Source: Solidesulfovibrio alcoholivorans DSM 5433
GTDB lineage: Bacteria > Desulfobacterota > Desulfovibrionia > Desulfovibrionales > Desulfovibrionaceae
Length of the DNA stretch: 64,000 nucleotides
Direction: 5' to 3'
NCBI RefSeq assembly: GCF_000702665.1
Contig: NZ_JNJA01000015.1
Span: 1-64,000, forward strand
The notes beneath the pieces are model-generated. The model searched no databases, was not told where the DNA came from, and saw nothing but the letters and a program-made list of their open reading frames with translations. Each line of letters begins with the position of its first letter. Within the stretch, counting starts at the first letter, position 1. Positions 56,333-64,000 of the stretch are shown here, piece by piece. Both the position numbers and the translations under genes were made by a program.

Positions 56333-56392
56333 ATGCCTCCGGCGGCCAGGAGGGGCAAGGGCCCCTCCTGGACCTCCCCGATAGGAAGACGT
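56333..56392 (+). repeat. Dispersed hairpin repeat, family 1, copy 6
   Basis: ATGCCTCCGGCGGCC, then CCAGGAGGGGC-aagg-GCCCCTCCTGG (11-bp stem at 56346-56371) and ACCTCCCCGA. A GA-rich run precedes. It lies between the amidotransferase-like gene and the flavin-binding protein gene. Confidence 0.9.
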
Positions 56393-56418
56393 ACGAACGG
56401 GAAGGAGTGGGAAAGGGG

Positions 56419-56892
56419 ATGCGCAAGAAAGAGCGGGAAATCAAGGACAAGTCCATACTGGAAGAACTGCTCATGCGGTCGCGCATATGCCGGCTGGGGC
56501 TTTTCGACGGGCAGTGGCCCTACGTGGTGCCGGTCAACATGGGCTACGCCGCCGGCCGCATCTATTTCCATTCCTCGCGCAAGGGCATGAAGATGGAGAT
56601 CCTGCGCGACCATCCGCGCGTATGCTTCGAGCTCGACAGCGACGTGGAGATCGTCACAGGCGAGCGCCCCTGCGACTACACCACCTACTACAAGTCGGTC
56701 ATCGGCTTCGGCACGGCCGTGCTCGTCGAGGACGAGGCCGAGAAGATCGAAGGGCTGCGCATCATCATGCGTCGCCACGGCGGCCCGGTGGAGGGATTCC
56801 GGCCCGAAGTCGTGCCGGTGACGGCCGTTGTGCGCATCGACATCGAACGCATGACCGGCAAGTCCAATCCGCCGTACGGCGAATGGAACTAG
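56419..56892 (+). CDS. Pyridoxamine 5'-phosphate oxidase-family flavin-binding protein
   Basis: 157 residues if started at ATG 56419. GTG 56407 is possible and sits inside an AAGGAG-like ribosome site that would serve the ATG. The split-barrel fold is suggested by LLMRSRICRLGLFDGQWPYVVPVNMGY, IYFHSSRKGMKMEILRDHPRVCFELD and YKSVIGFGTAVLVEDEAEKIEGL. These small proteins bind FMN, F420 or haem. The closest style is the Nim/5-nitroimidazole-resistance group, but the function cannot be fixed from sequence. It stands 68 bases before the SGNH hydrolase gene and may be co-transcribed with it. Confidence 0.85.
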   Translation: MRKKEREIKDKSILEELLMRSRICRLGLFDGQWPYVVPVNMGYAAGRIYFHSSRKGMKMEILRDHPRVCFELDSDVEIVTGERPCDYTTYYKSVIGFGTAVLVEDEAEKIEGLRIIMRRHGGPVEGFRPEVVPVTAVVRIDIERMTGKSNPPYGEWN

Positions 56893-56960
56893 CCGGTTCG
56901 GGTCTGCGAGGCTGTTCTGAAAACGTCTTGTCCCCGGAAGCGCAAAGCGAGGAGGGCGTC

Positions 56961-57554
56961 ATGCGTGTGGTCTTTGTCGGCGATTCGTTGACCGTAGGCG
57001 TGGGCGATCCCGCGTATCTCGGCTGGGTGGGGCGACTGTGCGCCGCCGCGCCGCTGGCCGGCCTGGAACTGACGGCCTACAACCTGGGCGTGCGCTCGGA
57101 GACGAGTCGCCACATCAAGGCGCGCCTTGCCCGCGAGCTGCCGCCGCGCCTGCTGCCGCGCGAGGAGGCCCGGGCGGTGCTTTCGTTCGGGGTCAACGAC
57201 GCCAAGGTGGAAAACGGCCGGCGCAAGGTGGAACTTTCCGAATCCGTGGACAACCTCTTCGCCATCGTGACGCAGGTGTCCAAGCTGTGCCCGCTGCTCA
57301 TGGTCGGCCCGCCGCCCGTGCTCGACGACGCGCACCGCGCGCGCGTGGAAGAGCTTTCCGACGTGTTCGCGCGCACCTGCGACGACATGGGCGTGCCGTA
57401 CCTGGAACTGTGCCGGACGCTTTCCCGCGAGGCGACCTACCTCGACAGCCTCGTCGCGGCTGGCGACGGCTACCACCCCGAAGCCGCCGGCTACGCGGCC
57501 ATGGCCAAATGTATCGGCGAATGGGAGGCCTGGCTCGCCTGGTTTCGCTGCTAG
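56961..57554 (+). CDS. SGNH/GDSL-family hydrolase
   Basis: 197 residues from ATG 56961 with GGAGG upstream. The SGNH blocks are present: serine in VVFVGDSLTVGVGDP, glycine in YNLGVRSETS, asparagine in LSFGVNDAK, and the Asp/His pair in GDGYHPEAAGY. Family enzymes are esterases, lipases or carbohydrate deacetylases. Without a signal peptide it is cytoplasmic. The substrate is unknown. It converges with the uracil methyltransferase gene, 54 bases away. Confidence 0.9.
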   Translation: MRVVFVGDSLTVGVGDPAYLGWVGRLCAAAPLAGLELTAYNLGVRSETSRHIKARLARELPPRLLPREEARAVLSFGVNDAKVENGRRKVELSESVDNLFAIVTQVSKLCPLLMVGPPPVLDDAHRARVEELSDVFARTCDDMGVPYLELCRTLSREATYLDSLVAAGDGYHPEAAGYAAMAKCIGEWEAWLAWFRC

Positions 57555-57608
57555 CGCCGTTCCCCTTGAAAACGCGGAAGGCTTCTCAGGGGGAACAGGC
57601 GACGCACG

Positions 57609-58958
57609 CTAGCGCAAAACGAGTTCCGCCACGGCCTCGATGTGCGCCGTGTGCGGGAAGAGATCCACGGGCGTGACCTGCGTCACGACGTAGAGTTCGC
57701 CCAGGGCCTTGAGGTCGCGGGCGAGCGTGGCCGGATTGCACGAGACGTAGACGACCTTGCGCGGCGCGGCGGAGAGAAGCGCCGCGATCATCTCGGGCGC
57801 GACGCCGTTTCGCGGCGGGTCGAGCACGGCCACGGCAGGGGCGATGCCGGAGAGTTCCTCCAGCCCCATGGCCGCGTCCACGGCCTTGAACACGGCGTTG
57901 CCGACGCCGGAAAGCTCGGCGGAACGCGCCGCGTCGGCCACGGCCCGCTTGTCCGCCTCGAAACCGTAGACCGTTTCGAACTGCGGGGCGAGAGAAAGCG
58001 CGATGCCGCCGCAGCCGCAGTAGAGGTCCACGGCCGCGCCCACCGGGTCCGAGCCCGCGGCCTTGGCCGCGACGCCGTAGAGCAGGGCGGCGGCCTGCGT
58101 GTTGGTCTGGGCGAAGGCGTCCGCCGAAACGGACAGTCGCGCCGTGCCGAACCGCTCTTCCAGATGGTCCTGCCCGAGCGCCATCACCTGCCGTTCGCCC
58201 AGGGCCACGGCCGTCGGCGCGCGGCGCACGGAATGCACGAATCCCGTCACTTCCGGAAAACGCGCCAGGATCGCCTCGCCGAGCGCGTGCGCGGCGTCGC
58301 CGGCCCCGCGCGCCGGCCCGGTGATGCAGTGCACGAGCCGCCCGCCCGTGTCCTCGCTGTGGCGCAGCACCAGATGCCGCCACACGCCCTTGCCCGTGCG
58401 CGTGTCGTAGGCGGCAAGGCCCGTCTGGGCGCAGGTGTCGCGGACAAATCCCAGCACCTCGCCGGCCCAGGCATCCATGAGCCGGCACTCCCCGATGTCG
58501 AGGACCCGGCCCGGGCGATGCCGCTCGTGCAGGCCCAGGTGCAGCCGGCCGGCAAAGGCGAATTCCATCTTGTTGCGGTAGGCGTAGACGCGCGGCGAGG
58601 CCACGGTCTGCGCCACCGCCACGTCCGCCAGGCCGCCCAGGCGCGCGAGCGTCTCCACGACCTGCTCGCGCTTCCAGAAAAGCTGGGCCTCGTAATGCAG
58701 GTCCTGCCAGGCGCAGCCGCCGCATACGCCGAAATGCGGGCATTCGGGCGTGGCGGCCTGGGGCGAGGGCACAAGCGTCTCCAGGACGACCGCCTCGGCA
58801 AAACCTTTTTTCATCCGCGTCACCCGGGCCTTGACCGTGGCCCCGGGCAACCCGCCGTCCACGAACACCACAAGCCCTTCCACACGGGCCACGCCCTTTC
58901 CGCCGAACGCCAGCCGGTCCACGGCAAGCGTCAGTTCCATGTCTTCACGTATGTCCAT
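57609..58958 (-). CDS. 23S rRNA/tRNA (uracil-5-)-methyltransferase, RlmD/TrmA family
   Basis: 449 residues from ATG 58958. An N-terminal TRAM domain (LTLAVDRLAFGGKGVARVEGLVVFVDGGLPGATVKARV) binds RNA. The [4Fe-4S] cysteines are in CPHFGVCGGCAW and, further on, GECRL. The methyltransferase domain has VDLYCGCGGIALSLAP, VLDPPRNGVAPEMIAAL, and the nucleophilic cysteine in VVYVSCNPATLARDL. It forms 5-methyluridine using SAM. The Fe-S cysteines and TRAM domain favour RlmD/RumA-type enzymes, though the exact target uridine is not decidable here. Confidence 0.94.
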   Translation of the reverse strand: MDIREDMELTLAVDRLAFGGKGVARVEGLVVFVDGGLPGATVKARVTRMKKGFAEAVVLETLVPSPQAATPECPHFGVCGGCAWQDLHYEAQLFWKREQVVETLARLGGLADVAVAQTVASPRVYAYRNKMEFAFAGRLHLGLHERHRPGRVLDIGECRLMDAWAGEVLGFVRDTCAQTGLAAYDTRTGKGVWRHLVLRHSEDTGGRLVHCITGPARGAGDAAHALGEAILARFPEVTGFVHSVRRAPTAVALGERQVMALGQDHLEERFGTARLSVSADAFAQTNTQAAALLYGVAAKAAGSDPVGAAVDLYCGCGGIALSLAPQFETVYGFEADKRAVADAARSAELSGVGNAVFKAVDAAMGLEELSGIAPAVAVLDPPRNGVAPEMIAALLSAAPRKVVYVSCNPATLARDLKALGELYVVTQVTPVDLFPHTAHIEAVAELVLR

Positions 58959-59070
58959 TGCGGCCTTATGCGCGACGCGCGGCCAGGGCGCAAGGGCCCC
59001 GCAGCGACGCGCGGAAACAAGTGTGCAGGCGTCGGGACCATGCCCGCAGCGCCCGAAAGGGTATCGAGGC

Positions 59071-59967
59071 TCAGGCGGCCTGGCGCGCCTTGGGCCAAAG
59101 CTGGGAGGCCAGCATGCCGGCGAACATGAGCGCGCAACCGAAAAGGCCGCGTGCCCCCAGGCTCTCGCCCAGGACCACCGCGCCGCCAAGCGCGGCGAAC
59201 ACCGTCTCGAAACTGAGCAGAATGGCGGCGTGGGTCGGCTTGGCGTCGCGCTGCGCCACCACCTGCAACGTGTAGGCAAGCCCCACCGAAAGCAGGCCGC
59301 CGTAGAGAATCGGCCAGGCCGCGCCGCGTATGCCAACCCAGGAAAGCTCCTCGAACGCCACGGCGCAGGCAAGGCTCAGCACCGAACAAACCACATACTG
59401 GGCCATGGCCAGCGGCAACGCCCGCGTGCGCGGCGATAGCCAGCCGATGACCAGCACGTGCCCGGCCCAGAAAAACGCGCCCACAAGCTCCAGCCCGTCG
59501 CCCGGCGCCAGCGTGAACGTCTCGGTCACGGACAGGAAATACAGCCCCACCGCGGCCGCCACCGCGCCGACCACGTCGCCGCGCGCCGGCCGCTGGCCCA
59601 GGAAAAAGCCGAGCATCGGTACCAGGACCACGTACAGGCCCGTGATGAAGCCCGCCTTGCCCGCCGTGGTGTACTTGAGCCCCACCTGCTGCAATGTCGC
59701 GCCCGCAAAAAGCACCGTCCCGGCGAGCAGCCCCCCCAGCCAGGGGAAGCCGGGATTGCCGCCGGCCAGAAACGGCGCGGGCGGCGGATAGCGCATCGAG
59801 CGCATGGCCAGCGGCGCCAGTGCCAGCGCGCCCAGTGCGAAACGGATGCCGTTGAACCCCATCGGCCCCATATGGTCCATGCCGATGCGCTGGGCCACGA
59901 ACGCCAGGCCCCAGATGAGGGCCGTCACCAGGCACAGGACGTCAGCCCGAAACGATGCGTCGCGCAT
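59071..59967 (-). CDS. EamA-family (DMT) membrane transporter
   Basis: 298 residues with ten predicted membrane helices in two EamA repeats. The first starts ALIWGLAFVAQRIGMDHMGPMGFNGIRFALG, and the second FWAGHVLVIGWLSPRTRALPLAMAQYVVCSVLSLAC. TTAGKAGFITGLYVVLVPMLG and ILLSFETVFAALGGAVVLGE are typical half-repeat ends. Such proteins export amino acids or other metabolites. The substrate is unknown. It is followed by the methyltransferase gene on the same strand, 112 bases away. Confidence 0.92.
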   Translation of the reverse strand: MRDASFRADVLCLVTALIWGLAFVAQRIGMDHMGPMGFNGIRFALGALALAPLAMRSMRYPPPAPFLAGGNPGFPWLGGLLAGTVLFAGATLQQVGLKYTTAGKAGFITGLYVVLVPMLGFFLGQRPARGDVVGAVAAAVGLYFLSVTETFTLAPGDGLELVGAFFWAGHVLVIGWLSPRTRALPLAMAQYVVCSVLSLACAVAFEELSWVGIRGAAWPILYGGLLSVGLAYTLQVVAQRDAKPTHAAILLSFETVFAALGGAVVLGESLGARGLFGCALMFAGMLASQLWPKARQAA

Positions 59968-60083
59968 GGTCAGTACTCCTTTGGTGGCGGTGGTGCATGT
60001 GGTGTGGGTGTTGGTGGAGAGGCTGAAGGTGAAGGTACAGGTAAAGGTAAAAAGGTAAGGAGCGTGAGATCCGGGTGGTGAAG

Positions 60084-60135
60084 ATGCCTCCGGCGGCCAG
60101 GAGGGGGTGACCCCCTCCTGGACCTCCTCGATGGG
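60084..60135 (+). repeat. Dispersed hairpin repeat, family 1, copy 7
   Basis: ATGCCTCCGGCGGCC, then CCAGGAGGGGG-tga-CCCCCTCCTGG (11-bp stem, 60097-60121) and ACCTCCTCGA. It is in the gap between the start of the transporter gene and the end of jag. Confidence 0.9.
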
Positions 60136-60186
60136 TGTAGCCGGAGGCGGGTGGAAACGCGGCCGTGGGCGGGAGTCCGTCGGCGA

Positions 60187-60263
60187 GGCCCGTCGCCCCT
60201 TCGGGGCGCAGTCAAAGGAATTTTATGGACCCAACTTCCCAAGATGCGGCGCTTCGCCGCTGG
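60187..60263 (-). repeat. Dispersed repeat, family 2, copy B
   Basis: In minus orientation it repeats the blocks of copy A (31264-31338): an identical 22-base GCGGCG-aa-GCGCCGC block, AAATTCCT, and CGCCCC-gaa-GGGGCGA. It lies between family 1 copies 7 and 8, just as copy A follows copy 2. Confidence 0.75.
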
Positions 60264-60321
60264 TGACCACATGGTCCGACGTCACGCCGCCCGACGTTCC
60301 CGACCACGCCTCCACCCGCCC

Positions 60322-60373
60322 TTGTCGGGGTGGTCCAGGAGGGCCCTCGGCCCCTCCTGGACGCCGGAGGCAT
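60322..60373 (-). repeat. Dispersed hairpin repeat, family 1, copy 8
   Basis: Minus-oriented ATGCCTCCGGCGTCC, with one change in the core, followed by a 10-bp stem (TCCAGGAGGG type) and ACCACCCCGA. It lies about 26 bases after the jag stop, again with a GA-rich tract between gene end and repeat. Confidence 0.85.
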
Positions 60374-60398
60374 TCTGCTTCTTCTCTCTCTTGCTTCC

Positions 60399-61481
60399 TT
60401 ACCTGCCCTCTTGCCGACCGTTCTGCGCTTCGCTGCCATTCCCGCCGTTTCCGCCATTCCCGCGGGCCCCGCGGGGGACGATGAGGACGCGTTTGAGCGG
60501 CCCTTCGCCTTTGGAGCGGGTGGAGATGGCTTCGTCCTCTTGGAGCGCCAGGTGGACGACCCGGCGGTGGTAGGAGGAGAGCGGCTTGGTGGACTGGGGC
60601 CGGCCGAGGGTTTTGGCCTTGTCGGCCAGGAAGATGGCCATTTTGCGCAGGTTGTCGTCCTGGCGTTCGCGATAGGCGCCGGTATTGATCTGCACTTTGA
60701 CCGGGCTGCCGTGGCGGCGGATGACGATGCGGTTGACGAGGTATTGGATGGAGGAGAGGGTTTGGCCTTCGCGGCCGATGAGCAGGCCGGAGTTTTCCTC
60801 GTCGAGGATGAGCACGGACACGCGTTCGCTGTGGCCGGAGATTTCGAATTCGGGGATTTCGCCGAGGATGCCTTCGAGCATTTTGCCGACGACTTCGCGC
60901 ACGATGGCTTCGAGTTCCGGGGTCAGCGGCTCGGGAGGCGTTTCCGGAGCGGCGGGCTTACGGTCTTCGCGCGGGGCGCGGCCGGAGCGGCGGGGGGCTT
61001 CCTGTTCCTCGGCGGCCTCGGCGAAGTCGCGGTCTTCCTCGTCGTCGGCATAGGCGTCGTAGGCCTCTTCGGTCAGGGCGTCGTCGTCGTTCACCTCGGG
61101 GGCGACGGGGTCCGGGATTTCGGGGGCGGATTGCGGGGCCGGCTCGGGCGCGGCGGCCACGGGCTCGGGGGTTATTTCCGCGGGTTTTTCGGCTTTGGCC
61201 GGGGCGGGCTGGCGCGCGGGTTTGGGTTGGCGCGGGGGCCTGTCGGCTTTTTTGGTTTCTTCGCGATTGCCGGCGTCGGTCATATCCTGGAGGAGGTTGA
61301 CTTCCTCGCGCAGGCGGGCGCGCACTTGCGCTTTTTTCTTGCCAACGAGGCCGAAGATGCCGGAGGAGCCGCCGGAGAGAATCTCCACTTCCAGTTTTTC
61401 GCGGGCCGCGGCGAAATGCCGACAGGCCTCCTCCATGGCCTCGTCGACGGTCTTGCCGCTAAAGGTTCTGAATTCGCTCAT
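60399..61481 (-). CDS. jag: Jag/KhpB RNA-binding protein (Jag_N, KH, R3H)
   Basis: 360 residues. An N-terminal Jag domain (FRTFSGKTVDEAMEEACRHFAA...EILSGGSSGIFGLVGKKKAQVRA), a long acidic Pro/Ala linker (about 70-215), a KH domain (ISGHSERVSVLILDEENSGLLIGREGQTLSSIQYLVNRI) and an R3H domain (ERQDDNLRKMAIFLADKAKT...LSSYHRRVVHLAL). It binds RNA and in other bacteria influences cell division and envelope genes. The linker is longer than in Firmicutes homologues. A Gly/Asn tail (GARGNGGNGGNG) ends the protein. Its place after yidC is the standard arrangement. Confidence 0.95.
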   Translation of the reverse strand: MSEFRTFSGKTVDEAMEEACRHFAAAREKLEVEILSGGSSGIFGLVGKKKAQVRARLREEVNLLQDMTDAGNREETKKADRPPRQPKPARQPAPAKAEKPAEITPEPVAAAPEPAPQSAPEIPDPVAPEVNDDDALTEEAYDAYADDEEDRDFAEAAEEQEAPRRSGRAPREDRKPAAPETPPEPLTPELEAIVREVVGKMLEGILGEIPEFEISGHSERVSVLILDEENSGLLIGREGQTLSSIQYLVNRIVIRRHGSPVKVQINTGAYRERQDDNLRKMAIFLADKAKTLGRPQSTKPLSSYHRRVVHLALQEDEAISTRSKGEGPLKRVLIVPRGARGNGGNGGNGSEAQNGRQEGR

Positions 61482-61547
61482 ATTCGCTCCTTGATTGCAC
61501 TTGCGCCGCTTCCACGCGCGGCCCTGGGATGCTTCTGACGAGGGGCG

Positions 61548-63143
61548 TCAGGACTTCTTGTTGAGCATCCAATACTGCTGGGCGATGGAAATGACGTTGT
61601 TGACCAGCCAGTAGACGACCAGTCCCGAAGGGAAGTTCAGGAACATGAAGGTGAAGATCACGGGCATGAGCAACATGATCTTGGCCTGGGTGGGGTCGCC
61701 CGGGGCCGGGGTCATTTTCTGCTGCAGGAACATGGTCGCGCCCATGATCAGCGGGGTGATGTAGAACGGGTCCTTGGCCGAGAGGTCCGCGAGCCAGATC
61801 ATGTCGGTAAAGGGCAGATACCGGATGAAGCAGGCATGTCGCAGTTCGATGGAGTGCAGCAGGGCCTGGTAGAGGCCGAAGAAGACCGGGATCTGCACGA
61901 CCATGGGCAGGCAGCCCCCGGCCGGGTTGACCTTGTAGGTCTTGTAGAGCTGCATCATCTCTTCGTTCATCTTCTGGCGGTCGTCCTTGTACTTCTCGCG
62001 CAGCTGGCTGAGCAGCGGCTGGAGCTTTTTCATTTGCTCCATGGACTTGTAGCTCTTGTGCGAGAGCGGCCAGAAAATCGCCTTGATGAGCACGGTCAAC
62101 AGGATGATGGCCACGCCGTAGTTGCCGACGTAGTCGTAGAAGAAGTGCAGGAGTTTGAGCAGCGGCTTGGCGATGAAATCGAACCAGCCGTAGTCGATGG
62201 CCGCGGACAGGTGGTTCGGCGCGGCGGCCAGGTATTTGGGGTCCTTGGGGCCGAGGTAGTAGCTGATGTCGAGGTCCGAGCGGCCGCCGGCGGGGATGTC
62301 GATGCCTTCCTTGTCCACGGCGACGCGAAAGATGCCGTCCTCGATTTTGGCCTTGCCGTGCAGATTGTCGGTCTGGGGGATGACGCCGACCAGGAAGTAG
62401 TTGCTCATGATCGAGCCCCACTGCACGGGTTTTTCGTCGGCGATGCCCTCGGCCAGCTTCTTCTCGCTGGAAAAGAGTTCCAGACCCGAAGTGTCGTAGA
62501 AGGCGGCCTGGGTGGGGTTGTAGCTGTCGCCCTCGGCGGAGAGGCGGTCCACGGCCACGGTCATGGACAGGCGGCTGGAGAGCGGCGCGCCGCCGGCGTT
62601 TTGCAGGGAGAGCTTTTCGTCGATGAGGTAGCCCGCGCCGGAGAAGGTCATGACGCGCTTGAGCGTCACGTCGCCCATGCGGCCGACGAAGGTGAGGCTG
62701 CCGGTATCGGCCGGTCCCAGGCGCAGGTCACCGCCCTCGATGGCCCAATCGACGTTCTGCCAGGTGGGCGAGCCGTTGAGGATGAGCCCCAGCGGCGCCT
62801 TGGACTGGGATTTGGCGTTGACGAGATCGACCAGGGGGGAATCGTTGGTAATGGTCTGGCGGTAATTCTTCAGGGAAAACTGGGACAGGACGCCGCCGGC
62901 GGCATTGAATTCCGCGGTGTAAAGCGGGGTTTCCACCATGACCTTCTTGCCCGGGGTGGGGGCGAAGGCGGCGATGGGGTCGGCTTTGGGGGCCGGGGTC
63001 GCTTTGGGGGCGGGGGCCTGGGCCTGGGATTGGGCGGCGGTATCGGGCTTAGGAGCCGGGGGTTTGGCCGGGAACAGGAAGTTCCAGCCCACTAACACGG
63101 CAAGGGAGAGCACCACGGCCAGAATTACGCGTTTGTTTTCCAT
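61548..63143 (-). CDS. yidC: Membrane protein insertase YidC
   Basis: 531 residues. The first membrane helix ([20 protein letters not shown]) is followed by a Pro/Ala-rich linker and the large periplasmic beta-sandwich (about 65-320) of Gram-negative YidC. The conserved insertase core has five helices: [25 protein letters not shown], the [31 protein letters not shown] hairpin loop, [23 protein letters not shown], and the last two helices near [20 protein letters not shown] and [31 protein letters not shown]. The arginine-containing groove residue lies in the first core helix region. It lies in the rpmH-rnpA-yidD-yidC-jag operon. Confidence 0.97.
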   Translation of the reverse strand: MENKRVILAVVLSLAVLVGWNFLFPAKPPAPKPDTAAQSQAQAPAPKATPAPKADPIAAFAPTPGKKVMVETPLYTAEFNAAGGVLSQFSLKNYRQTITNDSPLVDLVNAKSQSKAPLGLILNGSPTWQNVDWAIEGGDLRLGPADTGSLTFVGRMGDVTLKRVMTFSGAGYLIDEKLSLQNAGGAPLSSRLSMTVAVDRLSAEGDSYNPTQAAFYDTSGLELFSSEKKLAEGIADEKPVQWGSIMSNYFLVGVIPQTDNLHGKAKIEDGIFRVAVDKEGIDIPAGGRSDLDISYYLGPKDPKYLAAAPNHLSAAIDYGWFDFIAKPLLKLLHFFYDYVGNYGVAIILLTVLIKAIFWPLSHKSYKSMEQMKKLQPLLSQLREKYKDDRQKMNEEMMQLYKTYKVNPAGGCLPMVVQIPVFFGLYQALLHSIELRHACFIRYLPFTDMIWLADLSAKDPFYITPLIMGATMFLQQKMTPAPGDPTQAKIMLLMPVIFTFMFLNFPSGLVVYWLVNNVISIAQQYWMLNKKS

Positions 63144-63435
63144 TGTCCTTCAAATCCCGTCGATAAGAGTGGAGGCGCGGGCCAGGGGTTGCGTGCGCGA
63201 TAGATTTTGGACGCGGCCAGGGCGCGTCGGGCACCGGGTCATAGCCGCCCCTGGCGAAGGGGTGGCAGCGGGCGAGTCGCCACAGGGCGAGCAGGCCGCC
63301 CTTGAACGCGCCGAACCGCCCCACCGCTTCCAGGGCGTATTCGGAGCACGTGGGGACAAAGCGGCAGCATGGCGGCTTGAGGGGGGAGAGGGCAAGCCTG
63401 TAGAAGGTTATGCCCCAGAGGAGGACGCTTCGCAT
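63049..63435 (-). CDS. yidD: YidD-family membrane protein insertion factor
   Basis: 128 residues from ATG 63435. The family core is [68 protein letters not shown], with the conserved [13 protein letters not shown] cysteines. Most YidD proteins end shortly after GGYDPVP at about 70-85 residues. Here about 55 unrelated residues follow, and the frame overlaps the start of yidC by 95 bases. The N-terminus overlaps the rnpA end by 28 bases. YidD is thought to help YidC insert membrane proteins. Confidence 0.9.
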   Translation of the reverse strand: MRSVLLWGITFYRLALSPLKPPCCRFVPTCSEYALEAVGRFGAFKGGLLALWRLARCHPFARGGYDPVPDAPWPRPKSIAHATPGPRLHSYRRDLKDNGKQTRNSGRGALPCRVSGLELPVPGQTPGS

Positions 63436-63956
63436 GCGGTCACGCTTTCCGGCCGGGCCGGGCGGTCGAGGTCACGGGCCATGCGCGCAAAAAGCGGCCA
63501 GATGTCGCGACAGGCCGTATCCAGCGTCAACTGCGCGGGATCGAGGCTTTTCTTGGCGATGACCACGATATCCAGAGCGGCGACGGCATCCGGCGCACCC
63601 AGACGGAAACATTCGCGCAGCACCCGCTTGACGCGGTTTCTGACGACGGCGTTGCCGACTTTTTTGCTGATGGCCAATCCGAGCCGCCAGGGAGCGGTTT
63701 TGTCCTGGCGCGGCAGGACGAACAGGAGGAACGTCTTGCCGTGATAGCGGCGGCCCGCCTCGTAGCAGGCCGCGAACTCCCTTCGCGTCCGGAGCCTGTG
63801 CGCCGGATGGAAGCCTAGACGGCCAGACGTTTGCGACCCTTGGCGCGGCGGCGGCGCAGGATGGCCTGGCCGTTCTTGGTCCGGGAGCGGACGAGGAAGC
63901 CGTGGGTGCGTTTTCTGCGGATCTTGCTGGGCTGGTATGTCTTCTTGCTCATGCAT
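63408..63956 (-). CDS. rnpA: Ribonuclease P protein component, with N-terminal extension over rpmH
   Basis: 182 residues if started at ATG 63956. The conserved protein begins only around [23 protein letters not shown] (about residue 53), followed by [28 protein letters not shown] with the RNR motif. Between that core and ATG 63956 the frame has no ATG, GTG or TTG. The gene must therefore start at 63956 (or TTG 63965), four bases before the rpmH ATG, or use a rare codon. The resulting proline-rich extension is encoded by the rpmH sequence in another frame. Thermus rnpA is known to have this same nested layout. RnpA assists the RNase P RNA in tRNA 5' processing. Confidence 0.85.
   Translation of the reverse strand: MHEQEDIPAQQDPQKTHPRLPRPLPDQERPGHPAPPPRQGSQTSGRLGFHPAHRLRTRREFAACYEAGRRYHGKTFLLFVLPRQDKTAPWRLGLAISKKVGNAVVRNRVKRVLRECFRLGAPDAVAALDIVVIAKKSLDPAQLTLDTACRDIWPLFARMARDLDRPARPESVTACEASSSGA
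63815..63952 (-). CDS. rpmH: 50S ribosomal protein L34
   Basis: 45 residues from ATG 63952. The sequence [19 protein letters not shown] and [24 protein letters not shown] is standard L34, a small basic protein that binds 23S rRNA. GGAG at 63960-63963 lies 7 bases before the start. The whole gene lies inside the rnpA frame. In most bacteria it is next to dnaA and the origin. Its upstream side here leaves the window after 48 bases. Confidence 0.96.
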   Translation of the reverse strand: MSKKTYQPSKIRRKRTHGFLVRSRTKNGQAILRRRRAKGRKRLAV

Positions 63957-63959
63957 AAT

Positions 63960-63963
63960 CTCC
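63960..63963 (-). promoter_or_regulatory. Shared ribosome binding site for rpmH and rnpA
   Basis: GGAG is 7 bases before the rpmH ATG (63952) and 3 bases before the in-frame rnpA ATG (63956). One site may serve both starts, with the better spacing favouring L34. Confidence 0.65.
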
Positions 63964-64000
63964 AAAGATGTGATGAACTTTTTCCAATACCCACCAAACG

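Overview
The window comes from a GC-rich deltaproteobacterium that I judge to be a member of the Desulfovibrionaceae. That call rests on gene content and style: a mannose-type PTS remnant beside HPr and enzyme I, an Aquifex-type aconitase, paired GlcD-like/Fe-S lactate-type oxidoreductases, many chemoreceptors, and dispersed GCCTCCGGCGGCC hairpins. The right end reaches the rpmH-rnpA-yidD-yidC-jag cluster that usually lies near the replication origin.

Region 1 (1 to about 8115) is AT-richer foreign DNA and looks like one end of an integrated element. It holds the 3' end of a uvsE-like UV endonuclease gene, a tightly spaced two-gene cassette (a NERD-type nuclease/SF1 helicase fusion followed by a helical-repeat protein with cold-shock/OB-like C-terminal domains), and a large serine recombinase at the extreme end. 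The element is inserted in comM, whose first 355 or so codons remain on the minus strand. The two-gene cassette is the best candidate for an undescribed system, most likely anti-phage or anti-plasmid, though that function is inferred.

Region 2 (9.3-31 kb) is ordinary host chromosome: a PAS histidine kinase, a LysR/TauE/aldehyde dehydrogenase group, secreted TPR and EF-hand proteins, argJ, an HD hydrolase with a phosphoesterase, a chemoreceptor, a tandem-Cache soluble sensor, ppiD, aconitase, a nitroreductase and a YceI protein. A near-consensus sigma-54 promoter at 15555 feeds a roughly 65-nt transcript ending in a strong hairpin, so it probably makes a small RNA.

Region 3 (31-41 kb) begins with a mosaic of palindromic repeats. 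It is followed by a long minus-strand operon for a nucleotide-activated deoxy(amino)sugar: methyltransferase, glycosyltransferase, ketoisomerase-like cupin, NDP-hexose 2,3-dehydratase, Gfo/Idh reductase and DegT aminotransferase, then a small membrane protein and a molybdopterin oxidoreductase.

Region 4 (41-64 kb) carries two small sugar/selenodomain-associated transferases, PTS EIID-HPr-EI, smpB, a FAD/Fe-S oxidoreductase pair, secA, motAB, an O-acetylhomoserine sulfhydrylase, assorted enzymes, a 23S-type tRNA/rRNA uracil methyltransferase, a DMT exporter, and finally jag-yidC-yidD-rnpA-rpmH on the minus strand. There rpmH appears to be nested inside rnpA, as in Thermus. Eight copies of one hairpin repeat and two of another are scattered between genes of regions 2-4.
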